DNA from: Burkholderiaceae bacterium
GTDB taxonomy: Bacteria; Pseudomonadota; Gammaproteobacteria; Burkholderiales; Burkholderiaceae_C
NCBI GenBank assembly: GCA_017999135.1
Contig: JAGOBT010000035.1
Span: 1-13,336 of the forward strand
Reading direction: 5' to 3'
DNA: 13,336 bases
Under the pieces are notes generated by a model. That model searched no databases. It saw nothing but the letters and a program-made list of their open reading frames with translations, and was not told the origin of the DNA. Positions 1 through 9,934 of this stretch are shown piece by piece (the first letter of the stretch is position 1; each line of letters starts with the position of its first letter). Both the position numbers and the translations under genes were made by a program.

Positions 1-2150
<2,150 letters not shown>

Positions 2151-2156
2151 GCCGTG

Positions 2157-2187
2157 GCCTGTCCGCCCGCCACGGGCGGTGGCAGGC
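2157..2187. terminator. GC-rich hairpin between convergent ygiQ and GNAT genes
   Basis: The inner stem CCGCCCG (2163-2169) pairs with CGGGCGG (2173-2179) across a 3-nt loop. An outer stem GCCTG (2157-2161) pairs with CAGGC (2183-2187), separated by a small internal bulge. It lies just after the ygiQ stop and touches the acetyltransferase stop, so it could terminate transcription both ways. There is no T-run on either side, so it is not a classical intrinsic terminator. Confidence 0.5.
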
Positions 2188-2777
2188 TACAGGTCCTTGC
2201 ACATCAGGATCCAGTCGCCCTCGTCGTCCGAGCCGGGGAACGGCACATAGACCCGCCGCTGCCATTCGGTGAAGCCGCAGCGGCGGTACAGCGCAATGGC
2301 GCCGGTGTTGGGGCTTTCCACCTGCAGCGCGATGCGCCGGTGCCCGGCCTCGCGGGCGGCCTGGCAGGCACGCGCCACCATTGCCGGGCCATGGCCCTGG
2401 CCGCGGTGTTCCGGGAACAGGGCCACGGCCTGCAGCAGCCAGCAGCCCTTGGCGACGGTCTCCAGGTCGATGATCGGGCGCAGCGGCGCGGGCAATTCGT
2501 CGATGGCGGTCGGTTCACCGGGGTCCGTCACCGAAAACCCGAACAGCGCGCCGATGGTCTGGCCCTGCACCTGCGCCACATGCCAGTTGGCGTGGTAGCT
2601 CTTGGCTTCCTGCAGGTCGCGGATGCGGCTTCGGCCCACCTCGAACCCCGACTGCCCGGGTGCCGCCATGGTGCCCCACAGCCAGGCGCAGATGCGGCGC
2701 GAGGCGGCATCGAACAACAGGGCCAGGTCGGCGCTGTCGTCGGGCTGGCCGGTCCGGAATGTGGGCGTGTGGGTCAT
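2187..2777 (-). CDS. GNAT family N-acetyltransferase
   Basis: A 196-residue acetyltransferase of the GNAT fold, expected to move an acetyl group from acetyl-CoA to an amine; the substrate cannot be told from sequence. The acetyl-CoA binding motif A is visible as RGQGHG at residues 125-130 (pattern RxxGxG), preceded by the beta-4 strand WLLQAVALFP. It is followed by motif B, with N157 and the segment IALYRRCGF at 161-169. The ATG at 2777 is chosen because GAGGAGG lies 8 nt upstream. The frame stays open to 3569, but that extension runs antisense through the transporter gene and looks like mirror-frame sequence. The gene is divergent from the MFS transporter and convergent with ygiQ. It resembles RimI-like or small-molecule GNATs, but I would not name a target. 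Confidence 0.9.
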   Translation of the reverse strand: MTHTPTFRTGQPDDSADLALLFDAASRRICAWLWGTMAAPGQSGFEVGRSRIRDLQEAKSYHANWHVAQVQGQTIGALFGFSVTDPGEPTAIDELPAPLRPIIDLETVAKGCWLLQAVALFPEHRGQGHGPAMVARACQAAREAGHRRIALQVESPNTGAIALYRRCGFTEWQRRVYVPFPGSDDEGDWILMCKDL

Positions 2778-2945
2778 GCGGGCATCCTCCTCGGCAGCCT
2801 GCATTCTGATGGACCGGCCACAATCGACCGTGATGTCCGCCACCCCGATCTGCAGTGAAGACCCCGCCTGCCGGTGCTGCACCCAGCCCCGGCCCGCCAT
2901 GGGCTGCGGCGATCCCGGCGAAGCCCCCTGCAGGACGGCCGCCGC
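2778..2945. other. Divergent intergenic region between GNAT and MFS genes
   Basis: 168 bp between two divergent starts. Apart from the acetyltransferase ribosome site I find no convincing -35/-10 pair, palindrome or repeat. The promoters of both genes presumably lie here. An in-frame GTG at 2874 would extend the transporter by 24 residues, but the extension is proline- and arginine-rich with no membrane character. Confidence 0.5.
2786..2792 (-). promoter_or_regulatory. Ribosome binding site of the GNAT gene
   Basis: On the - strand GAGGAGG sits 8 nt before the ATG at 2777. It is a near-full Shine-Dalgarno match and decides this start against the much longer open frame upstream. Confidence 0.8.
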
Positions 2946-4148
2946 ATGACGACCGCCGCCCTGCAGCGGCCCTGGCTGGTGCTGGCCGGCCTGGCGCTGG
3001 GCGTCACGGTGACCAACGGCTTTGCCCGCTTTGCCTACGGCCTGCTGCTGCCGGCCATGAAGTCGGAGATGGGCTGGACCTATGCGCAGGCCGGCTGGCT
3101 GAACACCGCCAACGCGCTGGGCTACATCGCTGGGGCGCTGCTCACCATGCTGCTGATCCGCCGCGTGCCGCCCACGCGGCTGTTCGCCTTCGGCGTGGTC
3201 ACCACCACGCTGGCGCTGCTGGCGACCGGGTTGAACCCCGCGCTGGGGTGGCAGACAGGGTGGCGCATCGCCGCCGGCGTGCTGGGGGCGATGTCGTTCT
3301 CCACCGCCGGGACGCTGGCCGCAGGCCTGTTCCAGGGCGACACCCGCCGCAATGCGCTGGCCATCGCCATCCTGTTCGGCACCGGTGGCGGGCTGGGCAT
3401 CGTGCTGGCGGGCGCGGCGCTGCCGCTGATGCTGCAGGCCCGCGGGGCGGCGTCGTGGCCGCTGGGCTGGGTGCTGATCGGTGGCGCCAGCCTGTGCTGC
3501 GTGCCGCTGAGCCTGTGGGCAGCCCTGCAACTGCGCACGCCCGCCCGGGGCAGCCAGGCCACCGACCACACACCCCTGCCGCTGCGCCGCATGCTGCCCG
3601 AGATGGCGGGCTACGCTGGCTTCGGCCTGGGCTACATCGTCTACCTGACCTTCCTGTCGGCCTGGATGACCGAGCAGCGCGCCAGTGCCGGCTTCATCGC
3701 GCTGGTGTGGGTGGTGCTGGGCACCTGCATCTGCCTGTCACCGTTCGTCTGGCGACGCGTGCTGGCGCGCCACGCATCGGGCCTGCCGCTGGCGCTGATC
3801 CTCACCTGCATCGCCATCGGGTCGGCGCTGCCGGTGGTGCTGCCCAACGGGCCGGTGCTGCTGGTGTCGGCGGTGGTCTTCGGCCTGTCGGTCTTCATGG
3901 CCCCGGGGGCGGTGACCAACTTCGCCCGGCAGAACCTGCCGCCGGCGGCCTGGGGCCGCGCCATCAGCCTGTTCACCCTGGTGTTTGCCGTGGCCCAGAC
4001 CGCCGGGCCGTATGGCGCCGGGCTGGTGGGGGACCTGTCGGGCAACATCGGCGTCAGCCTGCTGGCGGCTGCGGCACTGCTGCTGGTCGGCGCGGTGCTG
4101 GCCCTGCTGCAGCGCCCGCTGAAGCCGCCTGCGCCACCGGCCCGCTGA
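2946..4148 (+). CDS. YbfB/YjiJ family MFS transporter
   Basis: A 400-residue inner-membrane protein of the major facilitator superfamily with about 12 hydrophobic segments spread over the whole length. The N-terminal segment NGFARFAYGLLLPAMK (24-39), followed by WLNTANALGY (51-60), is the signature I associate with the YbfB/YjiJ (MFS_4) family. That family is poorly characterised and may export small molecules. The central loop (about 210-222, with PARGSQATDH) is the polar cytoplasmic linker between the two six-helix halves. The ATG at 2946 is chosen for the AGGA at 2932-2935 (10-nt spacing) and because the hydrophobic first helix begins soon after. It is divergent from the acetyltransferase and 262 bp upstream of a monooxygenase on the same strand; shared function is possible but unproven. 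Substrate unknown. Confidence 0.9.
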   Translation: MTTAALQRPWLVLAGLALGVTVTNGFARFAYGLLLPAMKSEMGWTYAQAGWLNTANALGYIAGALLTMLLIRRVPPTRLFAFGVVTTTLALLATGLNPALGWQTGWRIAAGVLGAMSFSTAGTLAAGLFQGDTRRNALAIAILFGTGGGLGIVLAGAALPLMLQARGAASWPLGWVLIGGASLCCVPLSLWAALQLRTPARGSQATDHTPLPLRRMLPEMAGYAGFGLGYIVYLTFLSAWMTEQRASAGFIALVWVVLGTCICLSPFVWRRVLARHASGLPLALILTCIAIGSALPVVLPNGPVLLVSAVVFGLSVFMAPGAVTNFARQNLPPAAWGRAISLFTLVFAVAQTAGPYGAGLVGDLSGNIGVSLLAAAALLLVGAVLALLQRPLKPPAPPAR

Positions 4149-4167
4149 CGGGCCGCTAACGGGCCGG
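4137..4167 (+). terminator. GGCCCG hairpin at the end of the MFS gene
   Basis: CGGCCCG (4138-4144) pairs with CGGGCCG (4149-4155), and the loop is the stop codon region CTGA. A second copy of the right arm, CGGGCCGG at 4160-4167, can pair instead with CCGGCCCG at 4137-4144, so two alternative stems share one left arm. There is no T-run. It may be a weak or Rho-assisted terminator. Confidence 0.4.
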
Positions 4168-4410
4168 GGCGCCACGCCGGCTGTCACAGCCCGGGTGTGA
4201 CAGCTGTCACGCTGTGACAGGTGCAGCAGGTTCGCTGCAGCGCAGCAGTGCTGTGGCCTGGAGGCTGGCAAATCCTTGTCATGGTGCGGTTTGCGGCCGT
4301 GTTGCGCTGCCGCAATCACGTCCGCCCTGGGCGCGGCACGCGCCTTGCGCCTGACAGCCCGCGCGGCCGCCTGGCCGTTGCACTGTTCAGCACCCCATGG
4401 AGACAACACC
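4149..4410 (+). other. Intergenic region upstream of the flavin monooxygenase
   Basis: 262 bp with no gene I can support. It holds the right arms of the MFS terminator, the tandem CTGTCAC hairpins (4181-4220), and about 190 bp leading to the monooxygenase start. TTGTCA at 4276-4281 resembles a -35 box but has no acceptable -10 at 16-18 bp. TGGCAAATCCTTGT nearby is one base short of sigma-54 spacing. GGAGA at 4399-4403 is the ribosome site of the next gene. Confidence 0.6.
4181..4220. promoter_or_regulatory. Tandem CTGTCAC hairpins / palindromic operator candidate
   Basis: Four copies of the heptamer CTGTCAC in alternating orientation: forward 4181-4187, reverse 4197-4203, forward 4204-4210, reverse 4214-4220. 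The first pair and the last pair can each form a hairpin, with the last loop only 3 nt. The middle two abut to give the perfect 14-bp palindrome GTGACAGCTGTCAC (4197-4210). Positions 4196-4211 read TGTGA-N6-TCACG, one base from the CRP-type consensus TGTGA-N6-TCACA. Its position between the transporter terminator and the monooxygenase suggests an operator, but a structured RNA element or a repeat-derived element is also possible. Confidence 0.5.
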
Positions 4411-6213
4411 ATGAGCGACACCACCCCCAGCCCGAGCGAACACGCGCAGGCCTGGCTGACCGGCTTCGACCATGCCCTGCAGCGCCGCGACATCGACGCC
4501 GCCGTGGCGATGATGGGCGACGACTGCTACTGGCGCGACCTGGTCAGCTTCACCTGGAACATCTGCACCCAGGAGAGCCCGGCCGCCGTGCGCGCCATGC
4601 TGGCCGCCCGGCTCGACGACGTGGCCCCCAGCCACTGGCAGCTGACCGGCGACGCCACCACGGCCGACGGCGTGACCGAGGCCTGGTTCACCTTCGAGAC
4701 CCGGCTGTCGCGCGGCAAGGGCCTGGTGCGCCTGATCAACGGCCGCGCCTGGACGCTGCTGACCACCATGGTCGAGCTGAAGGGCCATGAGGAGAAGACC
4801 GGCCGCCACCGCGTCGCCGGCGCCGAGCATGGCGTGCACCGTGGCCGCAAGAGCTGGGCCGAGCTGAAGGCCGACGAGGCCGCCACCCTGGGCCACACCG
4901 TGCAGCCCGAGGTGGTGGTGATCGGCGGCGGGCAGGGCGGCATCGCGCTGGGCGCGCGCCTGCGGCGGCTGGGCATCTCGCACATCGTGGTCGAGAAGAA
5001 CCCGCGCGCCGGCGACAGCTGGCGCAACCGCTACAAGAGCCTGTGCCTGCACGACCCGGTGTGGTACGACCACCTGCCGTACCTGAACTTCCCCGACGAC
5101 TGGCCGGTGTTCGCGCCCAAGGACAAGATCGGCGACTGGCTGGAGGCCTACGTCAAGATCATGGAGATCAACTATTGGGCCAGCACCACCGCCACGGGTG
5201 CGAAGTTCGACGAGGCCAGCCAGACCTGGGAAGTGACGGTGCAGCGCGACGGCCAGACGGTGGTGCTGCGGCCCAAGGAACTGGTGATCGCACTCGGCGT
5301 CTCGGGCTACCCCAATGTGCCCCAGATCCCTGGCGCCGAGACCTTCCTGGGCGACCAGCACCATTCCAGCAAGCACCCCGGGCCCGAGGCCTGCCAGGGC
5401 AAGCAGGTGGTGGTGCTGGGCAGCAACAACTCGGCCCACGACATCTGCGCCGCACTGTGGGAGCAGGGCGTGGACGTGACCATGGTGCAGCGCAGCTCCA
5501 CCCACATCGCGCCGTCGGCCAGCCTGATGGAGCTGGCCCTGGGCGGGCTGTACAGCGAAGACGCCATCGCCGCCGGCGTGGACCACCACAAGGGCGACCT
5601 GATCTTCGCCAGCCTGCCCTACAAGATCATGGCGCCGCTGCAGGTGCCGGTGTACGACGAGATGAAGCGGCGCGACGCCGACCTGTACAGCCGGCTGGAG
5701 AAGGCCGGCTTCCTGCTGGACTTCGGCGTCGACGGCTCGGGCCTGTTCATGAAGTACCTGCGCCGCGGCTCGGGCTACTACATCGACGTGGGGGCTTCCG
5801 AGCTGGTGGCCAACGGCAGCATCAAGCTGAAGAGCCGCACCACCATCGAACGCATCAACCCGACGAGCGTGATGCTGACCGATGGCACCGAGCTGCCTTG
5901 CGACGTGCTGGTGTATGCCACCGGCTACGGGTCGATGAACCAATGGCTGGCCGGGCTGATCTCACCGGCCGTGGCCGACCGGCTGGGCAAGGTGTGGGGC
6001 CTGGGCAGCGACACGCCCAAGGACCCCGGCCCCTGGGAAGGCGAGCTGCGCAACATGTGGAAGCCCACCCAGGTGCCGCACCTGTGGGTGCACGGCGGCA
6101 ACCTGCACCAGAGCCGGCACTACTCGCAGTTCCTGTCGCTGCAGCTCAAGGCCCGGCTGGCCGGCATTCCCACGCCGGTGTATGGGCTGGCGCCGGTGCA
6201 CCACATCCGCTGA
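4411..6213 (+). CDS. SnoaL/NTF2-like domain fused to flavin-containing monooxygenase (type II FMO-like)
   Basis: A 600-residue FAD- and NAD(P)H-dependent class B flavin monooxygenase, probably oxygenating a soft nucleophile or a ketone in the cytoplasm. Residues about 10-130 look like a SnoaL/NTF2-like cone domain, followed by a linker. The FAD Rossmann motif GGGQGG is at 172-177 after VVVI, and the NAD(P) motif GSNNSA starts at 337. Between them is FLGDQHHSSKH at 312-322, which fits the FMO/BVMO fingerprint FxGxxxHxxx but ends in histidine rather than Tyr or Phe. From memory this is the variant in bacterial type II FMOs, which also carry an N-terminal extension and can use NADH as well as NADPH. 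The downstream ATG motif (YATGYG) is at 502-507. The start at 4411 has GGAGA at 7-nt spacing; a TTG extension from 4276 lacks domain content. Substrate unknown. It converges on the kinase gene with a 4-nt gap. Confidence 0.9.
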   Translation: MSDTTPSPSEHAQAWLTGFDHALQRRDIDAAVAMMGDDCYWRDLVSFTWNICTQESPAAVRAMLAARLDDVAPSHWQLTGDATTADGVTEAWFTFETRLSRGKGLVRLINGRAWTLLTTMVELKGHEEKTGRHRVAGAEHGVHRGRKSWAELKADEAATLGHTVQPEVVVIGGGQGGIALGARLRRLGISHIVVEKNPRAGDSWRNRYKSLCLHDPVWYDHLPYLNFPDDWPVFAPKDKIGDWLEAYVKIMEINYWASTTATGAKFDEASQTWEVTVQRDGQTVVLRPKELVIALGVSGYPNVPQIPGAETFLGDQHHSSKHPGPEACQGKQVVVLGSNNSAHDICAALWEQGVDVTMVQRSSTHIAPSASLMELALGGLYSEDAIAAGVDHHKGDLIFASLPYKIMAPLQVPVYDEMKRRDADLYSRLEKAGFLLDFGVDGSGLFMKYLRRGSGYYIDVGASELVANGSIKLKSRTTIERINPTSVMLTDGTELPCDVLVYATGYGSMNQWLAGLISPAVADRLGKVWGLGSDTPKDPGPWEGELRNMWKPTQVPHLWVHGGNLHQSRHYSQFLSLQLKARLAGIPTPVYGLAPVHHIR

Positions 6214-6217
6214 CGGA

Positions 6218-8728
6218 TCAGCTGATGGCGCCCTGGTGGTGCGCCATCACCTGCTGCAGCGCGGCCAGCAGCGCACGCGCCTCCACCGGCTTGGACACCA
6301 CCGCGTCCATGCCGGCGGCCAGGTAGCTGGCGCGCTGCTCGGGCATCACGTTGGCCGTCATCGCGATGATCGGGATGCGGCCCACCGGGCCGGGCAGCGC
6401 GCGGATGGCGCGCGCCGCGGTCTCGCCGTCCATCTCGGGCATCTGGATGTCCATGAGCACCACGTCGTAGGTGGCCGCCTGCACCTGGGCCACCGCCTCG
6501 ATGCCGTTGGCCACCACATCGCAGGGGTGGCCCCAGCCCTCGGCCAGCGCCTTGATCAGGATCTGGTTCACGCTGTTGTCCTCGGCCGCCAGCAGCCGCA
6601 GCGGCGGCAGGGGGGCGCTGGCCGGTGCCGCGGGCTCGTGCCCGGTGACGAGCACGGCCGCTGCGTCGGCCGCGTCCGGCGCACGGGCCAGCACCAACTG
6701 CACGGTGAAGCAGCTGCCCTGGCCTGGCGCGCTGTCCACGCCGATGCTGCCGCCCATCAGCGCCACGATCTCGCGACAGATCGCCAGCCCCAGGCCGGTG
6801 CCACCGTAGCGGCGCGCCGTGGAACTGTCGGCCTGGGTGAAGCGGGTGAACAGCCGCGCCTGCACGTCGGGTGCGATGCCGATGCCGGTGTCGCGCACCT
6901 GCAGTGTCAGCGCCACCCGGTCGTCGGGCCGGGGCGCGTGCTGCAGTGTGACGGTGACGCCGCCGCGCTCGGTGAACTTCAGCGCGTTGCCCACCAGGTT
7001 CAGCAGCACCTGGCGCAGCCGGCTGGCGTCACCCACCAGGCGTTTGGGCAGGTCGGCGGGAAGGTTCAGCTGCAGCGCCAGGCCGCGTGCCTCGGCGCGC
7101 TCGGACAGGAGCGACGCCACGTCGCGCACCGTGTCGCCCAGGTGGAAGGGCCGCAGCTCCAGGTCCATGCGGCCGGCCTCGATCTTGGACAGGTCGAGGA
7201 TGTCGTTCAGCACCGCCAGCAGCGATTCACCCGAGCTGCGGATCAGCAGCGCCTGCTGGCGCTGGCGCGGGTTCAGCGCGCTGCCCAGCAGCAGGTGGAT
7301 CATGCCCAGCACGCCGTTGAGCGGCGTGCGCATCTCGTGGCTCATGGTGGCCAGGAAGCGCGACTTGGCCTCGTTGGCCGCCTCGGCCTGGGCCTTGGCG
7401 CGCGACAGCTCGCGCTCCGACGCGGTGATGTCGCGGTACACGCTGATCGACCCGCCGTCGGGCATGGCGCGGCGCACCGTGTCGACGATGCGGCCGCCCA
7501 CCACCTGCTGCGCCAGGTTCGGTGCGTCATCGCGCTCGGCGGCCAGGCGCCTGGCCACCCAGTCATTGCGCTCGGCCTGCGTGCCGTCGGGCAGCAGGGC
7601 ATCGGCAGCGGCCCGGGCCAGCACGCTGAAGTGCACGCCCCCCTGCAGCACCGGCGCCAGCCAGGGGAACAGGCCGACGTAGCGGTGGTTCCAGGCCAGC
7701 ACACGCTGGTGCCGGTCCAGCAGCAGCAGGCCGTCGTTCATCGACGCCATGGCCTGCTCCAGCATGCGCTTGGACTCGGCCAGTTCCACCTGGGCGCGGG
7801 CCTGCCGCACCAATGCGCCGTGCAGCAGCGCTGCCGCAGCCAGCAGCATGCCGATGAAGCCGCCGGCCACCAGCAGCACCTGGCGCCGGTCGGCGGCGTC
7901 GTCGGCCAGGGTCACGTCCAGGCGCAGGCCGGCGGCCAGCAGCACGCCGGGGTACAGCGTGTTGCGCACCGCCAGCAGCGCCGGCGCGCCGTCCAGCCGG
8001 CCTGGCCCCAGCCAGGGCGTGCCGGTGGCCGATGCCGCCTGCAGCGGCTGCTGCAGCTGGCGGCGGCCCAGGCGCTCGTCGCCGGGCACGCTGGCCAGCA
8101 AGGTGCCGTCGGCCCGTTCGATGGTCACGGTGAGCCCGGCGATCTCGACCGACTGCGCCGCGATGCCGGCCACCAGCCCCACCGGCACCTCGGCCAGCAG
8201 CACCGCGGCGTCCGCACCCAGCAGCACCGGACGCGCGAAGTACAGCGCCGCCTCGGCCGTCACCGGGTTGACGATGGGCGTGCTGATCGCCAGTGCCGGC
8301 ACGCCGGGTGCCAGCACCTGTGCCAGAAAGCCCGGCGGCAGCGTCGGACCCTGGCGCATGCTGCGCTCCAGCCCGGCCGCCAGCACGCTGCCATCGGCGG
8401 CCAGCAGCACCACGTCGCGCAGCTGCAGGTTCTGCCGCACCACCTGCGCCAGCAGCCGGCTGCGCTGATGCAGCGACTGGTCAGGCAGTGGCTGCTCCAG
8501 GTCGGCCACCGGCCCCGCCAGCCCGGCCAGCAGCATGTCGATGCCCATGAAGCTGCGGTTGATCGCCGCCTCGGCACCGGCCATGAAGCGGGTGAGCCGG
8601 GCCTCGGCCTGGCTGCGGGCTTCCGCCTGCCGGTTGTGCAGCAGGCTGGCGGCGGTGAGCAGCACGGCCACCACGAACAGGCTGGCCAGGCCCCACAGCA
8701 CCCACAGGAGGCGGCGGCTGCCGGTCAT
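6218..8728 (-). CDS. Hybrid sensor histidine kinase with periplasmic sensor, PAS and receiver domains
   Basis: An 836-residue inner-membrane two-component kinase. TM1 is about 7-30, a periplasmic region of about 250 residues (likely double-Cache fold) follows, and TM2 is about 283-307. A PAS domain of the PAS_7 type covers about 325-435. HisKA has the phosphoacceptor H464 in [10 protein letters not shown]. The ATPase domain has its N box at N577/N581, G1 DTGIGI at 613-618 and G2 GTGLGL at 643-648. A receiver follows with acidic E716/D717, phosphoacceptor D760, T791 and K813. There is no Hpt domain, so phosphate must pass to a separate protein or the receiver acts internally. The ATG at 8728 lies 14 nt after the binding-protein stop but has no clear ribosome site. 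A GTG at 8746 overlaps that stop as GTGA and would add 6 residues; either start implies coupling to the upstream gene. Ligand unknown. Confidence 0.93.
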   Translation of the reverse strand: MTGSRRLLWVLWGLASLFVVAVLLTAASLLHNRQAEARSQAEARLTRFMAGAEAAINRSFMGIDMLLAGLAGPVADLEQPLPDQSLHQRSRLLAQVVRQNLQLRDVVLLAADGSVLAAGLERSMRQGPTLPPGFLAQVLAPGVPALAISTPIVNPVTAEAALYFARPVLLGADAAVLLAEVPVGLVAGIAAQSVEIAGLTVTIERADGTLLASVPGDERLGRRQLQQPLQAASATGTPWLGPGRLDGAPALLAVRNTLYPGVLLAAGLRLDVTLADDAADRRQVLLVAGGFIGMLLAAAALLHGALVRQARAQVELAESKRMLEQAMASMNDGLLLLDRHQRVLAWNHRYVGLFPWLAPVLQGGVHFSVLARAAADALLPDGTQAERNDWVARRLAAERDDAPNLAQQVVGGRIVDTVRRAMPDGGSISVYRDITASERELSRAKAQAEAANEAKSRFLATMSHEMRTPLNGVLGMIHLLLGSALNPRQRQQALLIRSSGESLLAVLNDILDLSKIEAGRMDLELRPFHLGDTVRDVASLLSERAEARGLALQLNLPADLPKRLVGDASRLRQVLLNLVGNALKFTERGGVTVTLQHAPRPDDRVALTLQVRDTGIGIAPDVQARLFTRFTQADSSTARRYGGTGLGLAICREIVALMGGSIGVDSAPGQGSCFTVQLVLARAPDAADAAAVLVTGHEPAAPASAPLPPLRLLAAEDNSVNQILIKALAEGWGHPCDVVANGIEAVAQVQAATYDVVLMDIQMPEMDGETAARAIRALPGPVGRIPIIAMTANVMPEQRASYLAAGMDAVVSKPVEARALLAALQQVMAHHQGAIS
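6223..6249. terminator. 9-bp perfect hairpin inside the kinase 3' end
   Basis: TGATGGCGC (6223-6231) pairs perfectly with GCGCCATCA (6241-6249) across a 9-nt loop. It begins 10 nt after the monooxygenase stop and lies within the last codons of the convergent kinase gene. With only 4 nt between the two stops, it is the only visible candidate for ending monooxygenase transcription. There is no T-run. Confidence 0.4.
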
Positions 8729-8742
8729 GGACAGCGCCGCCG

Positions 8743-9846
8743 TCACTGCCTGACCGGGCGCAGACGCACGCCGACCACCGGCGCGAGGGCGCTGTCCCAG
8801 GCATCGACGCAGCGGGGGCCGCAACGCTCGGCCCAGCGCGGCAGCACCGTCTGCGCCAGCAGGGTGCGCAGGCGGGCGAGGTCGGGCTCGCCCGGTCGCA
8901 CGGCCACCATGCTGCCGCGTCGGCCCTGCCGGCAGGTGTCGCTGCCGGTGTTGCAGGCGATGCCGTCGCCGGTCTCGCGCTCGGCATCGGTCCAGATCGC
9001 CTGTTCGAGGGTTTTCAATTCACGCTGCAGCAGGGTGCGCGTGTCCGCTGGCAGGGCTGTCCAGGCGGCCTTGTTGGCTGCAAACACCGACAGACCCCAG
9101 GTGATGGGCATGGTGTGCAGGTGGGTGGTGACCTCGTGCAGGCCGACGGTGTTGCCGGACATGGTGCCGGTGATGGCGCAGTCGAGCTGGCCGGATCGCA
9201 GCTTGGGCAGCACCTCGGCGAAGGGCGCCAGCACCGCCTGAGCGCCGATCGCCTCGATGAAGTCAGCCTGGGGGGCCGACACCACCCGCACGCGCCGCTT
9301 GGCCAGATCGGCCAGCGTGCCGAACGCCTGACGGCAGAACAGCACCTGCGCCGGGTAGGCATAGACCGCCAGCAGTTCAACGCCCAGCGCCTGGCGCAGG
9401 TGCTGGTCCAGCACCGGGCGGAAGGCCGCCACGGCGCGGCGGAGCGTGTCGATGTCGGGGTTGGCACCGGGCAGGTCGGCCATGTTCACGAGCGGATCTT
9501 CGGTGGCCGCCAGGCTCAGCAGTGCCGTGCCGAACGGCACCACCCCCAGTTGCAGCAGGCGCAGCATGTCCTGGCCGCGGATCCCGGCGCGGTCAAATGG
9601 CACGATCTCGGCCTGGATGCGCCCCTGCGTCAGAGTCGACAGACGGTGCGACCAGAATGGTTCCTCGTGCAACCGGTACTGGTTGAGGCTGGCCAGCCCA
9701 CCCACGATGCGCAATTGCAATGGCTGCGCGTCGGCAGCCGCTGGCAGCGCCAGGGCCGCCGCGCCCAGCAAGGCGGTGGCGGCCGGGGCGAGCAGGCGTT
9801 GCAGGCGGGTCTTCAGGCGGGACAGCCGGGGTGCAATCGGGCGCAT
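8743..9846 (-). CDS. TRAP/DctP-type periplasmic solute-binding protein
   Basis: A 367-residue secreted binding protein of the TRAP DctP family, which usually captures organic acids through a conserved arginine. Residues 1-40 form a Sec signal peptide: a basic start ([16 protein letters not shown]), a hydrophobic Ala/Leu core and a likely cut after ADA before QP. The conserved strand KRRVRVVS (183-190) includes R187, which aligns with the ligand-binding arginine position. The [17 protein letters not shown] segment (211-227) is typical of the family. Six mature cysteines occur, with two close pairs (C298/C305 and C342/C346) that could form disulfides. The ATG at 9846 is chosen because the signal peptide begins there and AGG lies 6 nt upstream; the frame remains open to 10038 over the phosphofructokinase start. 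No DctQ or DctM permease is adjacent, and the next gene is a sensor kinase, so a role as a sensing partner is plausible inference. Confidence 0.88.
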   Translation of the reverse strand: MRPIAPRLSRLKTRLQRLLAPAATALLGAAALALPAAADAQPLQLRIVGGLASLNQYRLHEEPFWSHRLSTLTQGRIQAEIVPFDRAGIRGQDMLRLLQLGVVPFGTALLSLAATEDPLVNMADLPGANPDIDTLRRAVAAFRPVLDQHLRQALGVELLAVYAYPAQVLFCRQAFGTLADLAKRRVRVVSAPQADFIEAIGAQAVLAPFAEVLPKLRSGQLDCAITGTMSGNTVGLHEVTTHLHTMPITWGLSVFAANKAAWTALPADTRTLLQRELKTLEQAIWTDAERETGDGIACNTGSDTCRQGRRGSMVAVRPGEPDLARLRTLLAQTVLPRWAERCGPRCVDAWDSALAPVVGVRLRPVRQ

Positions 9847-9934
9847 CTCAAACCTATCTTCGTCGACAGCCGCTACCCTAGCAGGGTCGGGGCGCCCGGC
9901 CATCGGGATCACCCTCTGAAAACAGGAGCTTTCC
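9847..9934. other. Divergent intergenic region between dctP-type gene and phosphofructokinase
   Basis: 88 bp that must hold both promoters. It contains a short inverted repeat ACCCT-AGC-AGGGT (9875-9887) near its middle, a possible operator half-site pair. TATCTT at 9855-9860 resembles a -10 box on + but lacks a good -35. The phosphofructokinase ribosome site lies at the right edge. Confidence 0.4.
9924..9928 (+). promoter_or_regulatory. Ribosome binding site deciding the phosphofructokinase start
   Basis: AGGAG ends 6 nt before a TTG at 9935 and 12 nt before an ATG at 9941. The spacing favours TTG, the codon preference favours ATG; the two starts differ by two residues. Confidence 0.6.

Noticed and set aside
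2778..3569. Long upstream extension of the acetyltransferase frame
   Set aside because: It lacks acetyltransferase homology, is antisense to the MFS transporter, and a strong ribosome site supports the ATG at 2777.
4265..4280. Sigma-54 promoter at TGGCAAATCCTTGT
   Set aside because: The spacing between GG and the -12 element is wrong and the -12 GC is missing.
4276..4410. N-terminal extension of the monooxygenase from a TTG at 4276
   Set aside because: The extra 45 residues are Ala/Arg/Cys-rich without domain features, and the ATG at 4411 has a good ribosome site.
4387..5943. A 518-residue open frame on - across the monooxygenase
   Set aside because: It is the mirror of a gene with clear FAD and NAD(P) motifs. 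Its composition is His/Val/Gln/Gly-rich without any motif.
6182..9241. A 1019-residue open frame on + across the kinase and binding-protein genes
   Set aside because: It is antisense to two genes with intact domains and is rich in His, Gln, Arg and Gly in the low-complexity way typical of mirror frames in GC-rich DNA. It has no recognisable domain.
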